Source: Haemophilus parainfluenzae (GTDB taxonomy: Bacteria > Pseudomonadota > Gammaproteobacteria > Enterobacterales > Pasteurellaceae). From it: 64,000 bases of DNA. A model generated the notes under the pieces. It worked only from the letters and a program-made list of their open reading frames with translations, had not been told where the DNA came from and did not search any database. The position numbers were made by a program, and so were the translations under genes. The stretch is taken from the NCBI RefSeq assembly GCF_900450995.1, contig NZ_UGHY01000002.1:1483001-1547000 (forward strand). Reading direction: 5' to 3'. This document shows positions 51,229 to 60,961 of the stretch, piece after piece (position 1 is the first letter of the stretch; each line of letters starts with the position of its first letter).

Positions 51229-52268
51229 TGGAAAAAAACTTAAATTTTAACCGCACTGTAGTCGCTATGGCGGCTTTAGTGATTGTGTTTGCGGGAATTA
51301 AACTGGCGGCAGAGATTGTTGTGCCTTTTTTATTGGCATTATTTATCGCCATTATTTGCTCGCCAGTGATTAAAGCAATGACACAACGCAAAGTGCCACA
51401 TGGTATTGCGATTGCCTTGTTGTTTATCTTGATTTTAATTGTATTCTTTTTCCTGGCGGGATTAATTAACAGCAGTGTGCAGGAATTTACACGCTCGATC
51501 CCTCAATATAAAGTGCTGCTTTCGGAGCGTATAAATGACGTCATAGCATTAGCTCAAAAACTGAAATTGCCGATTGTGATTTCTCGCGAAGCCATTATGG
51601 AGCATTTTGATCCGAGTGTGATTATGAACTTTGTGAGCCGTTTATTATTAAACTTTTCTGGCGTCGTGACGAATGTTTTTGTGTTGATCTTAGCGGTGAT
51701 TTTTATGCTACTTGAAGCACCGACGATGAAGTATAAACTTGCTTTAGTGTTAAGTGATAATGAACATGATGTTGTCGCGGAAGAACATCATATTGATCGT
51801 ATTTTAGACGGTGTGATTAGTTATCTTGGCGTGAAAACAGTGATTAGTTTGCTTACCGGTATCTCGACGTGGATTTTGTTGGATGTGATGGATGTCCAAT
51901 ATGCCATTTTATGGGCGACGTTAAGCTTCCTATTAAATTATATTCCGAATATTGGTTCAATTATTGCAGCGGTGCCTATTATTGTTCAAGCGTTATTGCT
52001 GAACGGATTTGGTGTAGGAATGGGCGTAACCGTCGGTATCATTGCATTAAATATTGTGATCGGTAATATTATTGAACCGAAAATGATGGGTAAAACCTTA
52101 GGTCTTTCTACCTTGGTCGTATTCTTTTCATTACTTTTCTGGGGATGGTTACTTGGTACGGTAGGTATGTTACTTTCTGTGCCGCTGACAATGGCGTTTA
52201 AAATTACGTTGGAAAGCTCCGAATCAACGAAGAAATATGCGGCTTTATTAGGTGATGTAAACGAATAA
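51228..52268 (+). CDS. AI-2E (PerM/TqsA) family transporter
   Basis: 346 residues, start GTG 51228 overlapping the glnB stop. Seven to eight membrane segments, with SLLTGISTWILL, LWATLSFLLNYIPNIGSIIAAVP and GNIIEPKMMGKTLGLSTLVVF family motifs. Some members export autoinducer-2, others are Na+/H+ antiporters; the substrate cannot be decided. Possibly translationally coupled with glnB. Confidence 0.88.
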
Positions 52269-52304
52269 AGTGCGGTCATAAAATGACATTATTTTAGCAA
52301 TAAA

Positions 52305-52334
52305 AAAGCCACCGCTATGGTGGCTTTCTTTTTA
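52305..52334. terminator. Bidirectional terminator between the AI-2E gene and secF
   Basis: AAAGCCACC-GCTAT-GGTGGCTTT flanked by A-run and T-run. Confidence 0.92.
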
Positions 52335-52350
52335 TCTTGTGTTCGATAGG

Positions 52351-53325
52351 TTAAGGTAAATCATCGACTTCTTTATCCACTTTTGGTGAAATCATATGTT
52401 CACGGCGTAGGCCGATATCATAAGCAATCGCAATCGCGATAAAGATTGATGAGTAAGTACCAAAACCGATACCAATTAATAACGCTAATGAGAAGTTATG
52501 AATTGATGGACCACCAAAGAAGAACAAGGCAATCACAACAAGAAGCGTTGTGAGAGATGTCATGATGGTTCTCGATAAGGTTTGCGTTAGGGAAATATCA
52601 ATAATATCAATGGTTTCTACACGGCGAATTTTGCGGAAGTTTTCACGCACACGGTCGAATACCACGATACTATCGTTGATGGAATAACCTACAACGGAAA
52701 GAATTGCTGCCACGAAGGTTAAATCCATTTCGACTTGTAATGCAGAGAATACACCGAGTGTAATCACCACATCATGCGCAAGTGAGGCAATACCACCAAA
52801 ACCTAAACGCCATTCAAAACGTGAGCCAACGTAAATTAACATCATTGCCAAAGTCGCAAGGGTCGCATAAACAGCACCTTGAGCCAGTTCTTCACCGACG
52901 TTTGGACCCACAAATTCAATACTGTTAATATGAATATTTGGATCAATCGTTTGAAGCATGCTTTTAACGTGATCACCAATGGCAGAATCGTTATTGTCAG
53001 CTGGTAATCGGATCATCACGTCTTGTACAGAACCAGTTGTTTGTACAATCGGGCTTGCAATACCATTTTGATTTAATGTGCCACGGATTTTCTCTAAATC
53101 AGCCGGTTGTGAGAAGTGAGTATCAAATACCACACCACCGGTAAAATCCAAGCCCCAGTTGAAGCCTTTTGTCACAATGAAGAAGAGGGAAATCGCCATT
53201 AAAATCGCAGAAAATGCGTATCCCACAAATCTCACTTTCATAAATTCAGTGAGAGGGAATGGCAATTTAATCCCATTCACTTCACGGATAAAATGTCCGT
53301 TTTTATCTTTTGCAAATAATCTCAT
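52351..53325 (-). CDS. secF: Protein translocase subunit SecF
   Basis: 324 residues; six membrane segments, periplasmic loop after the first, and the VYVGSRFEWRLGFGGIASLAHDV and VVGYSINDSIVVFDRVREN motifs. With SecD it uses proton-motive force to complete protein export. 10 bases after secD. Confidence 0.96.
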   Translation of the reverse strand: MRLFAKDKNGHFIREVNGIKLPFPLTEFMKVRFVGYAFSAILMAISLFFIVTKGFNWGLDFTGGVVFDTHFSQPADLEKIRGTLNQNGIASPIVQTTGSVQDVMIRLPADNNDSAIGDHVKSMLQTIDPNIHINSIEFVGPNVGEELAQGAVYATLATLAMMLIYVGSRFEWRLGFGGIASLAHDVVITLGVFSALQVEMDLTFVAAILSVVGYSINDSIVVFDRVRENFRKIRRVETIDIIDISLTQTLSRTIMTSLTTLLVVIALFFFGGPSIHNFSLALLIGIGFGTYSSIFIAIAIAYDIGLRREHMISPKVDKEVDDLP

Positions 53326-53335
53326 CTTATCCTAC

Positions 53336-55186
53336 CTAAATTGATAATTTTTCAAGACGTTTACCGCCGTATAGGAAGTTCACGATAGCACGTGTTCCGG
53401 TAATTGCCGTAAACATTGAAATTGCCACACCTAATGCAAGAGTTACCGCAAAGCCTTGAATTGGGCCAGTACCCACAGCATAAAGAATGATTGCCGTTAA
53501 AATTGTAGTTAAGTTTGCATCGAAGATGGAGGTGAATGCACCGTTATAACCTTCGTTAATGGCTTGCTGGATTGGACGACCATTACGAATCTCCTCTTTG
53601 ATACGCTCAAAAATAAGTACGTTGGCGTCCACCGACATCCCCAGGGTTAATACGATACCCGCAATCCCCGGCATAGTGAGTGTTGCACCTGGTAGGATAG
53701 ACATCAAACCAACTAATAAAACGATATTAATCACCAAGGCAAAGCTTGCGATAATACCGAAGATTTTATAGTAAATCAGCATGAAGACAATGACGGCAAT
53801 TAAGCCCCAGAAGCTTGCATCAATACCTTGTTCTACGTTTTGTGCACCAAGAGAAGGTCCGATTGTACGTTCTTCAACGATTTGCACTGGCGCGATTAAT
53901 GCACCTGATTTTAATAACATAGAAAGGTTTTGTGCTTCTGCAGAGCTACTTACACCAGTAATTTGGAAGTTAGAACTAAAGCGACCTTGAATGGTTGCGA
54001 CGTTAATGACTTCTTCATTTTTCTCTAAAATGGTTTTGCCATTTTCGTCTTTTTTACCGTTGTCTTTGTATTCTACATACAAGGTTGCCATTGGTTTCTT
54101 ATAGTATTTCTTGGTGGTTTGCGACATGATTTCGCCACCTTCACTATCCAAGGTTACACTTACTTGTGGCGTACTGGTGTTTTGGTCTAAACCCGAGCTT
54201 GAGTTGATGATGTGCTCACCACCCAATACGGCACGTTTGTAAAGTGCAACAGGTCTACCTTGACGGTCGTATTTGATTTCTGTATCAGAAGGCAACATAC
54301 CACGAGCAGCGGACTCAGGGTTCACTAACGAATTCACAATGCGGAATTCAAGTGTTGCGGTTGCCCCTAAGATTTCTTTTGCACGCGCCGTATCTTGAAC
54401 ACCCGGTAATTCGATTACGATACGTTCTGCACCTTGACGTTGGATAACCGCTTCAGCTACGCCTAATTCAGCGACACGTTTACGTAAAATCGTTAAGTTT
54501 TGCTCGATCGCTAAGTTACGTGATTCTGTTAATGCCGCTTCAGAAAGGGCAAGGTTTAAGGTGTTGTCACCAATATCAGACACGTCTAATGTTGGGTGTA
54601 ACTGACGAATAATACGCGCTGCTTTTGACATTTGGTCTGCGTTTTCTAATGTGACCGTTGTACCAAATTTGTCGCCATTTTTAATCGCCGTAAACTGAAT
54701 TTTTTCTTTACGTAATTCGTTGCGTAATGTGTCTTGTAACTGTTCTTGGCGTTTAGCAAGGGCGGAATTCATGTCCACTTCCATCAAGAAACGTACCCCA
54801 CCACGTAAGTCCAAACCCCATTTCATCGGGTTAGCACCAATGCTGCTTAACCAAGCCGGTGTTGCCGGTGCAAGGTTTAATGCTGTGGTGTAGTTGTTGC
54901 CAAGTTTTTCTGCAATTTTATCTTTGGCAAGAAGTTGGTCATCTGTGTTGGTGAAACGGGCAAGAATAGAGCCATTTTCAAGAACGATAGATTTGGTTGG
55001 AAGGTTATTTTCTTTCAGTACGTTTTGTACTTCAGTTAATGCGGTGGTGTCTGCTTGTTGTCCGCGAGTACCAGAAATTTGCACCGCAGGATCTTCACCA
55101 TAGATATTTGGAAGAGAGTATAAAGCACCAATGGCGACCACAAGGATCACCATTAGATTCTTCCATAATGGGTAACGATTTAACAT
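53336..55186 (-). CDS. secD: Protein translocase subunit SecD
   Basis: 616 residues: one N-terminal TM, large periplasmic P1 region and five C-terminal TM helices with GLDLRGGVRFLMEVDMNSA and GIVLTLGMSVDANVLIFERIKEE. AAGGGAAA precedes the ATG. Part of yajC-secD-secF. Confidence 0.96.
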   Translation of the reverse strand: MLNRYPLWKNLMVILVVAIGALYSLPNIYGEDPAVQISGTRGQQADTTALTEVQNVLKENNLPTKSIVLENGSILARFTNTDDQLLAKDKIAEKLGNNYTTALNLAPATPAWLSSIGANPMKWGLDLRGGVRFLMEVDMNSALAKRQEQLQDTLRNELRKEKIQFTAIKNGDKFGTTVTLENADQMSKAARIIRQLHPTLDVSDIGDNTLNLALSEAALTESRNLAIEQNLTILRKRVAELGVAEAVIQRQGAERIVIELPGVQDTARAKEILGATATLEFRIVNSLVNPESAARGMLPSDTEIKYDRQGRPVALYKRAVLGGEHIINSSSGLDQNTSTPQVSVTLDSEGGEIMSQTTKKYYKKPMATLYVEYKDNGKKDENGKTILEKNEEVINVATIQGRFSSNFQITGVSSSAEAQNLSMLLKSGALIAPVQIVEERTIGPSLGAQNVEQGIDASFWGLIAVIVFMLIYYKIFGIIASFALVINIVLLVGLMSILPGATLTMPGIAGIVLTLGMSVDANVLIFERIKEEIRNGRPIQQAINEGYNGAFTSIFDANLTTILTAIILYAVGTGPIQGFAVTLALGVAISMFTAITGTRAIVNFLYGGKRLEKLSI

Positions 55187-55209
55187 AGTTTTCCCTTTAG
55201 GAATTTAAA

Positions 55210-55500
55210 TTAGAGAGATTTTACAGAACCTTTCGGTAATACTGAAACGATATAGTTACGGTTAATCGTGATTTCAGTAGTATCGTTTAAAGCGATAACA
55301 ATTTCAGCACCTTCGGTTACTTTAGTGATTTTACCAATCAAACCACCGGCGGTTAATACTTCAGTGCCTTTCGCTAATTCAGACATTAATTTTTTGTGTT
55401 CTTTATTACGTTTTGCTTGTGGGCGGTAAATCATAAAATAAAAAATTAAACCGAAGATCACGAAAATAAATAATGTGGACATTGGGCTTTGTGCTTCCAT
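55210..55500 (-). CDS. yajC: Sec translocon accessory protein YajC
   Basis: 96 residues, single N-terminal TM segment (LFIFVIFGLIFYFMIYRPQAKRNKEHK) and a small soluble domain. TAAGGAAAACACA precedes the ATG. Binds SecDF. Confidence 0.95.
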   Translation of the reverse strand: MEAQSPMSTLFIFVIFGLIFYFMIYRPQAKRNKEHKKLMSELAKGTEVLTAGGLIGKITKVTEGAEIVIALNDTTEITINRNYIVSVLPKGSVKSL

Positions 55501-55602
55501 TGTGTTTTCCTTATAAAATGAAAAGTTAAAAGTGTGCGTAAAATACCATAAAACGGCATTCAGTAAAAGCCGATGAAGGCAATAACGCCTAGAATTTTGG
55601 GA

Positions 55603-55830
55603 TTAATTGATTTTTTTCAAGCAAACTTCGAAGATTTGTTCGGAAAGCCAATGTTGCTCCACTAATTCACATTGATTTTCTTCACAAAAAACAACAAAGT
55701 TTTCTACCGCACTTTGACGATTTAATTGCAAAACTAATTCATCATTTGGCGCTAAATTTGCCAAAGCCTTCTTCGCGGTTAAAAGCGGAATCGGGCAGGA
55801 AAGTGCGGTCAAATTTAATTGATATTTCAT
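55603..55830 (-). CDS. TusA/YedF-family sulfur carrier-like protein
   Basis: 75 residues with the CPIP motif (Cys12) of the SirA/TusA fold. It lies directly after a hemerythrin-type gene (3-base gap) between tgt and yajC, an insertion relative to E. coli. Its role is unknown; a partner in sulfur transfer or tRNA thiolation is possible. A USS overlaps the first codons. Confidence 0.85.
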   Translation of the reverse strand: MKYQLNLTALSCPIPLLTAKKALANLAPNDELVLQLNRQSAVENFVVFCEENQCELVEQHWLSEQIFEVCLKKIN

Positions 55831-55833
55831 GAT

Positions 55834-56346
55834 TTAAGCTTGGCGACGAGCAAACATAATTTTGCCCATAGCCGTGAGTTGTTCTGCTGATAAATATTGC
55901 TTACCAAGCTCAAATAGCGGCTCTTCAAGGGCAATGTGTCTATCATAGCTCGCCACAAACAGCGTAATCAGCCTTTCATCTACATCAGTGCGTTTTTCAA
56001 CAATTAATTCTTCTAGCTGCTCGGAAAGCTTTGTCCAATTTTCATGCAAAGTAACATGTTGGCGTTCTAATTCATCCACCGACTCTTTCGCTTGAGGTGC
56101 TTTTTCAATTAAAGCGGGGAAAAAGTCTTTTTCTTCATCATCATGGTGAAGTGGTGCAGCATGATTAAAATACTGCAAAATAGTTTTCACATCATTTAAT
56201 ACGGCTTGATTCACGCCATTTTTTTCTAAATAACTAGGAAGAATGGTGAGCTGCTTGCAAAAGCGTTTCACTTTACTATGACAAGCATAAAGCATATCAA
56301 TCGGCTCATTCCAAGTGGCAAATTGTTGAGGTTCGAGGATTTGCAT
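55834..56346 (-). CDS. Hemerythrin HHE domain protein
   Basis: 170 residues from ATG 56346 (MQILEPQQFATWNEPID), AAGGAAA upstream; the in-frame extension to 56388 lies in the USS pair. Four-helix hemerythrin motif: YACHSKVKRF, HAAPLHHDDEEKDFFPAL, LERQHVTLHENW and ASYDRHIALEEPLFE give the His/Glu/Asp iron ligands. Relatives sense or bind oxygen or NO, or repair iron centres. Paired with a TusA-like gene. Confidence 0.87.
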   Translation of the reverse strand: MQILEPQQFATWNEPIDMLYACHSKVKRFCKQLTILPSYLEKNGVNQAVLNDVKTILQYFNHAAPLHHDDEEKDFFPALIEKAPQAKESVDELERQHVTLHENWTKLSEQLEELIVEKRTDVDERLITLFVASYDRHIALEEPLFELGKQYLSAEQLTAMGKIMFARRQA

Positions 56347-56364
56347 AAGGTTTCCTTTGTTAAA

Positions 56365-56403
56365 AAGTGCGGTCAAAAAACGCTTCATTTTTCTACCGCA
56401 CTT
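56365..56403 (-). terminator. Inverted USS pair between tgt and the hemerythrin gene
   Basis: AAGTGCGGT (56365-56373) and ACCGCACTT (56395-56403), with T-run on the minus strand after the second arm. It may partly stop tgt transcription. Confidence 0.75.
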
Positions 56404-56410
56404 TCATCAA

Positions 56411-57626
<1,216 letters not shown>

Positions 57627-57670
57627 CTTGATAGGTATTTTATGAGTTGGTTGAAAATAAGTCAAACCAC

Positions 57671-58762
57671 TTATTCTAACCCTTTCACATTGGGATTTTT
57701 AGTAATGAACATCGCATCGCCATAACTGAAAAAACGGTAGCGATTTTCGACCGCACTTTTATAGGCGTTCATGGTGTGGCTAAAGCCTGCGAAGGCAGAC
57801 ACCAACATAATCAATGTGCTTTCTGGCAAGTGGAAGTTGGTAATCAACGCATCCACCACGCGGAAGGACTTGCCTGGATAAATAAAAATGGACGTATCAG
57901 AAAAATAAGGTTCAATTAAATCAGGGTTGCCATTTTCTTCTGCAGATAGGGCGGCAGTTTCGACAGAACGTACTGATGTTGTACCTACTGCAATGACGCG
58001 TTTGCCCACTTTTTTCGTTTCAATAATGGCATTGCAGACTTCTTGAGAAAGCTCCACATATTCCGCGTGCATAATGTGATCTTCAATATTTTTAACACGT
58101 ACGGGTTGGAATGTGCCTGCGCCCACGTGCAAGGTCACAAATTCAAAATTAACGCCTTTTTCGTGTAATTTTTGTAACAGTTCATCATCAAAATGCAAGC
58201 CAGCCGTTGGCGCAGCCACTGCACCAGGCACTTTGTTATACACGGTTTGATAGCATTCTTGATCCGCTTCTTCATCAGGGCGATCAATATAAGGCGGCAA
58301 AGGCATATGACCGATTTCTTGTAACACATCAAGCACATTGCGACTTTTATCCGATAATTCCACTTCAAAAAGCGTATCTTGACGACCCACCATAATGGCT
58401 TTTACGCCATTATTCTCACCCAGTTTATCTTCGCCTAAAAATAATTCTGCGCCTTCTTTCGGGGCTTTTGATGAGCGAATATGCGCTAAGAAATGATGTT
58501 CACTTAAAACACGTTCGACCAACACTTCAATTTTCCCGCCGCTGGCTTTACAACCAAACATACGAGCAGGGATTACGCGCGTATTGTTAAAAATCAACAA
58601 ATCCCCTTCGTCGATTAAATCCAATACATCCGTAAAAGTGCGGTGAGAAATTTCCCCGTTTTCGCCATTAAGCTGTAGCAAACGGCAAGAAGAGCGATCT
58701 TCTTTAGGGTAACGAGCAATCAGCTCATCTGGTAAGCCAAAATGAAAGTCAGAAACACGCAT
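57671..58762 (-). CDS. queA: S-adenosylmethionine:tRNA ribosyltransferase-isomerase
   Basis: 363 residues, starting [29 protein letters not shown] with TPEAGLHF-like region [15 protein letters not shown] and [15 protein letters not shown]. Converts preQ1-tRNA to epoxyqueuosine-tRNA. queA-tgt order conserved. Its upstream neighbour is a CRISPR array. Confidence 0.97.
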   Translation of the reverse strand: MRVSDFHFGLPDELIARYPKEDRSSCRLLQLNGENGEISHRTFTDVLDLIDEGDLLIFNNTRVIPARMFGCKASGGKIEVLVERVLSEHHFLAHIRSSKAPKEGAELFLGEDKLGENNGVKAIMVGRQDTLFEVELSDKSRNVLDVLQEIGHMPLPPYIDRPDEEADQECYQTVYNKVPGAVAAPTAGLHFDDELLQKLHEKGVNFEFVTLHVGAGTFQPVRVKNIEDHIMHAEYVELSQEVCNAIIETKKVGKRVIAVGTTSVRSVETAALSAEENGNPDLIEPYFSDTSIFIYPGKSFRVVDALITNFHLPESTLIMLVSAFAGFSHTMNAYKSAVENRYRFFSYGDAMFITKNPNVKGLE

Positions 58763-58906
58763 AATTGTAAATCATGAAAGCTAAAAATGGGGCATAGTCT
58801 AGAGCGAATAAGGGGGAAATACAAGGGGGAATATTGTTGGGCATGAATCGGGTTGAGAGATAGAGTGGGAAGGCAAATATTATACTATTCAAATTTATTA
58901 AGTTTT

Positions 58907-59005
58907 GTTTCAACGCATAGCCACCCGAAGGTGGCTGCAACGTTATTCATCTCGCTTTACTTGCGATGATTTGGTTTCAACGCATAGCCACCCGAAGGTG
59001 GCTGC
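58907..59005 (-). CRISPR. Minimal CRISPR array: two identical 32-base repeats, one 35-base spacer
   Basis: Repeats at 58907-58938 and 58974-59005 are identical; spacer at 58939-58973. In transcription (minus) direction the repeat begins GCAGCCACC, has AGCCACC/GGTGGCT pairing across a UUCG tetraloop and ends GCGTTGAAAC, the length and TTGAAAC end of type I-C repeats. It lies 191 bases from cas2, the leader side. Confidence 0.9.
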
Positions 59006-59085
59006 TCCCTACATAAAAAAGCAAGACAAATCAGCAAATTAAATACCGTATTTCGCTAACTGATTTTATGATAAGGAGTTTAGTT

Positions 59086-59114
59086 AGTATAACGGCCACA
59101 TTGTCGTTATACAA
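59086..59114 (-). promoter_or_regulatory. Candidate leader promoter for pre-crRNA
   Basis: On the minus strand TTGTAT, exactly 17 bases, TATACT. An 8-base inverted repeat (GTATAACG 59087-59094 / CGTTATAC 59105-59112) overlaps both boxes, as an operator would. The start would be about 70 bases before the first repeat. Confidence 0.6.
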
Positions 59115-59196
59115 ATAGATTAACTTATCCAAATTGTTAAAGAAAACAAAGATCGCTATCCCATCAGGGTTTTAATGAGAACAACAGGTTAGCGAA

Positions 59197-59490
59197 CTAA
59201 ATGACAAACACGTCTTTAAATACATCTACTGCCGGTTTTGCCCCATGATGCTCCACTTTATTACGCCACTTACTGCCTAAATGATAAAAACGCAGGCTGT
59301 CACATGTGGGGTCGTAGGTTTCCAACAGTTTGCTTTTCAACATAACCCATTGGTCAGGCGTGACATCGCATTCAAATACCGAATATTGCGCCCGCACGCC
59401 GTAATCTAAGCAATGTTTTGCGATACGACGCAATCGCGCTTGCCCGTTTGGATCGTCAAAAGAAATATCATAAGTAATCAGCATTAACAT
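59197..59490 (-). CDS. cas2: CRISPR-associated endonuclease Cas2
   Basis: 97 residues beginning MLMLITYDISFDDPNGQARL, Asp near residue 8 in the ferredoxin-like first strand, and LRRIAKHCLDYGVRAQYSVFECDV, typical Cas2. With Cas1 it forms the spacer integrase. 3 bases after cas1. Confidence 0.95.
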   Translation of the reverse strand: MLMLITYDISFDDPNGQARLRRIAKHCLDYGVRAQYSVFECDVTPDQWVMLKSKLLETYDPTCDSLRFYHLGSKWRNKVEHHGAKPAVDVFKDVFVI

Positions 59491-59493
59491 GGT

Positions 59494-60507
59494 TTATCTC
59501 ATCAAAAACGGTGGATATTCCGCCAAATCTCCGCGTAAATGGCGCGCCAACAGCATTGCCTGAATATACGGCAGCAACCCGATTTCCACTTCCTCCCCCA
59601 AAAACGGATGAACGATTTTCTCCTGCTTTTTCGCCTGCAAGGCTTGGAACAACAGCTTACGCGCATCGGCTTTTAAGCTTACCGCGCCGCTTGCCTCGGT
59701 AACGAAATCCTGCGGTTTGATTTGCCCGCGGTTAATTAGCGACAACACCAACCTGTCAGCCCACCACGCGCGGAATTCTTCCAAAATATCCTGCGCCAAA
59801 CTGTCGCGCCCCGGTCGATCGGCGTGCAGAAAGCCCACCTGAGGATCCAGCCCCACGCCTTGCAGCGCGCCGCTGATGTCCTTGCCAAGAATACTGTACA
59901 CAAACGACAACAGCGCATTCACCCCGTCTCTGGGCGGGCGGCGGTTGCGTCCGTCAAAAGTAAAGCCGCTTTTTTCGCTCAAAAGCTGTCCGAATACGCG
60001 AAAATAACGCGCCGCCGCATCGCCCTCAATGCCGCGCAACACGTCAAGCCCGTCCGCGCCCCTCAACTGCCGCAGCGAAATATTCAAAGAATCGACCGCA
60101 CTTTGAATCGCCGCATTCTCGCCATAATTGCGAATCTGCCGTTGAAGCACCCGCTTACTCGCCTGAATCTTTGCAGCAATGATATTGCGCGCAATCGGCG
60201 CGGGATTTTGCTCCGACACCCGATACTGCGCCCGACGAAGCAGCACATTGCCGCTCTGCCGCCCCTGAAGTCTCCCCAAGAAACGTCCGTTTTCGGTAAA
60301 AAACGCCAAATTCACATTATTTTCACCGCAAAACCCCAGCAAAAACGGCGACACCAGCACATTCCCAAAACAGAAAATATGCCCGATGGAATGCACCGGC
60401 AACTGCGCCACCTTCTTACGCTCCTGCTCCACCACCAGCGTCTCTCGCTCCTTATGCAGATAGCTGCCTTGGGTGGTGATATAGAGCGTGTTTTGCAGTT
60501 TGCGCAT
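59494..60507 (-). CDS. cas1: CRISPR-associated endonuclease Cas1 (type I-C)
   Basis: 337 residues from ATG 60507 with AAGGAG 6 bases upstream; a GTG at 60534 inside a USS is the alternative. Metal-site residues E161 (RGIEGDAAARYF), H228 (GFLHADRPGRDSL) and the D240/E243 region (AQDILEEFRA) are present. Visibly GC-rich compared with the chromosome around it, yet has a Haemophilus USS at 60095-60103. Integrates spacers with Cas2. Confidence 0.96.
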   Translation of the reverse strand: MRKLQNTLYITTQGSYLHKERETLVVEQERKKVAQLPVHSIGHIFCFGNVLVSPFLLGFCGENNVNLAFFTENGRFLGRLQGRQSGNVLLRRAQYRVSEQNPAPIARNIIAAKIQASKRVLQRQIRNYGENAAIQSAVDSLNISLRQLRGADGLDVLRGIEGDAAARYFRVFGQLLSEKSGFTFDGRNRRPPRDGVNALLSFVYSILGKDISGALQGVGLDPQVGFLHADRPGRDSLAQDILEEFRAWWADRLVLSLINRGQIKPQDFVTEASGAVSLKADARKLLFQALQAKKQEKIVHPFLGEEVEIGLLPYIQAMLLARHLRGDLAEYPPFLMR

Positions 60508-60527
60508 GGGGAACTCCTTGGGGTTTG

Positions 60528-60536
60528 ACCGCACTT
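60528..60536 (-). repeat. Haemophilus-type USS at the cas1 start
   Basis: ACCGCACTT within a longer AAAAAAGTGCGGTCAAA-type context on the minus strand, just upstream of the cas1 ribosome binding site. Other USS cores in the island are at 60095-60103 and 62419-62427. Confidence 0.9.
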
Positions 60537-60633
60537 TTTTGGTGTGATGGATTTGAGCTACCTGAAAAATGTTAGGTTGGATTACGTAAGATGTCTTAAC
60601 CCAATAAAACGATTTATTCTCCCAAATATAGTT

Positions 60634-60645
60634 TTCAGACGACCT
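60634..60645 (-). repeat. Neisseriaceae DNA uptake sequence (AG-mucDUS dialect)
   Basis: AGGTCGTCTGAA on the minus strand, an exact 12-mer. Confidence 0.8.
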
Positions 60646-60665
60646 TGGTTGTAGGAAATCGTCGT

Positions 60666-60838
60666 GTTATTTACACTTTTTCTACGGCAGACAGCTTTTA
60701 TTTTTGCTTGAATGATTCTTAAGCAGCTATCCGTCATTATCAAGAACAGAGCGGGTTTCCCGTGTCTATCAACATTTTTGACAGTTCCGGATAGCTGCTC
60801 AAACGGGTCTTCAAGCAAAAGCCAAAAGTGTAAACAAC
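60666..60838. repeat. Long imperfect inverted repeat between TIR gene and cas1
   Basis: Left arm 60666-60733 and the complement of right arm 60788-60838 share three collinear blocks: GTTRTTTACACTTTT, TTTTGCTTGAA and AGCAGCTATCCG, with a 17-base insertion in the left arm. The centre is 54 bases. Confidence 0.85.
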
Positions 60839-60961
60839 GCTGTTGATTCCCACACCGTCATTTTGCTAGGGACTCTTTCAATCAAAACCTAAGTTATGCT
60901 TACAAAATCGAATATCACATAAAAAACAAGCTAATTAACTATAAATTACAACTTTTAAGAG

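Larger units (their letters stand above)
60508..60961. other. Non-coding stretch between the TIR gene and cas1
   Basis: 454 bases without a convincing gene. It holds a USS, an exact 12-mer of a Neisseria DUS dialect (60634-60645), an eikDUS-like GAGCTACCTGAA (60555-60566) and a long imperfect palindrome (60666-60838). The only sizable frame (60818-60582, 78 residues) has no ribosome binding site and runs through the palindrome. Confidence 0.8.

Noticed and set aside
58763..58906. Additional degenerate CRISPR repeats to the left of the array
   Set aside because: Searched by eye for CAACGCATAG or GGTGGCT; none occurs between queA and the first repeat.
59824..60528. 234-residue plus-strand frame opposite cas1
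   Set aside because: A long antisense frame produced by the GC-rich codon pattern of cas1; cas1 catalytic motifs are on the minus strand.
60582..60818. 78-residue frame between the TIR gene and cas1
   Set aside because: No ribosome binding site, no family resemblance, and it spans the imperfect palindrome and a DUS.
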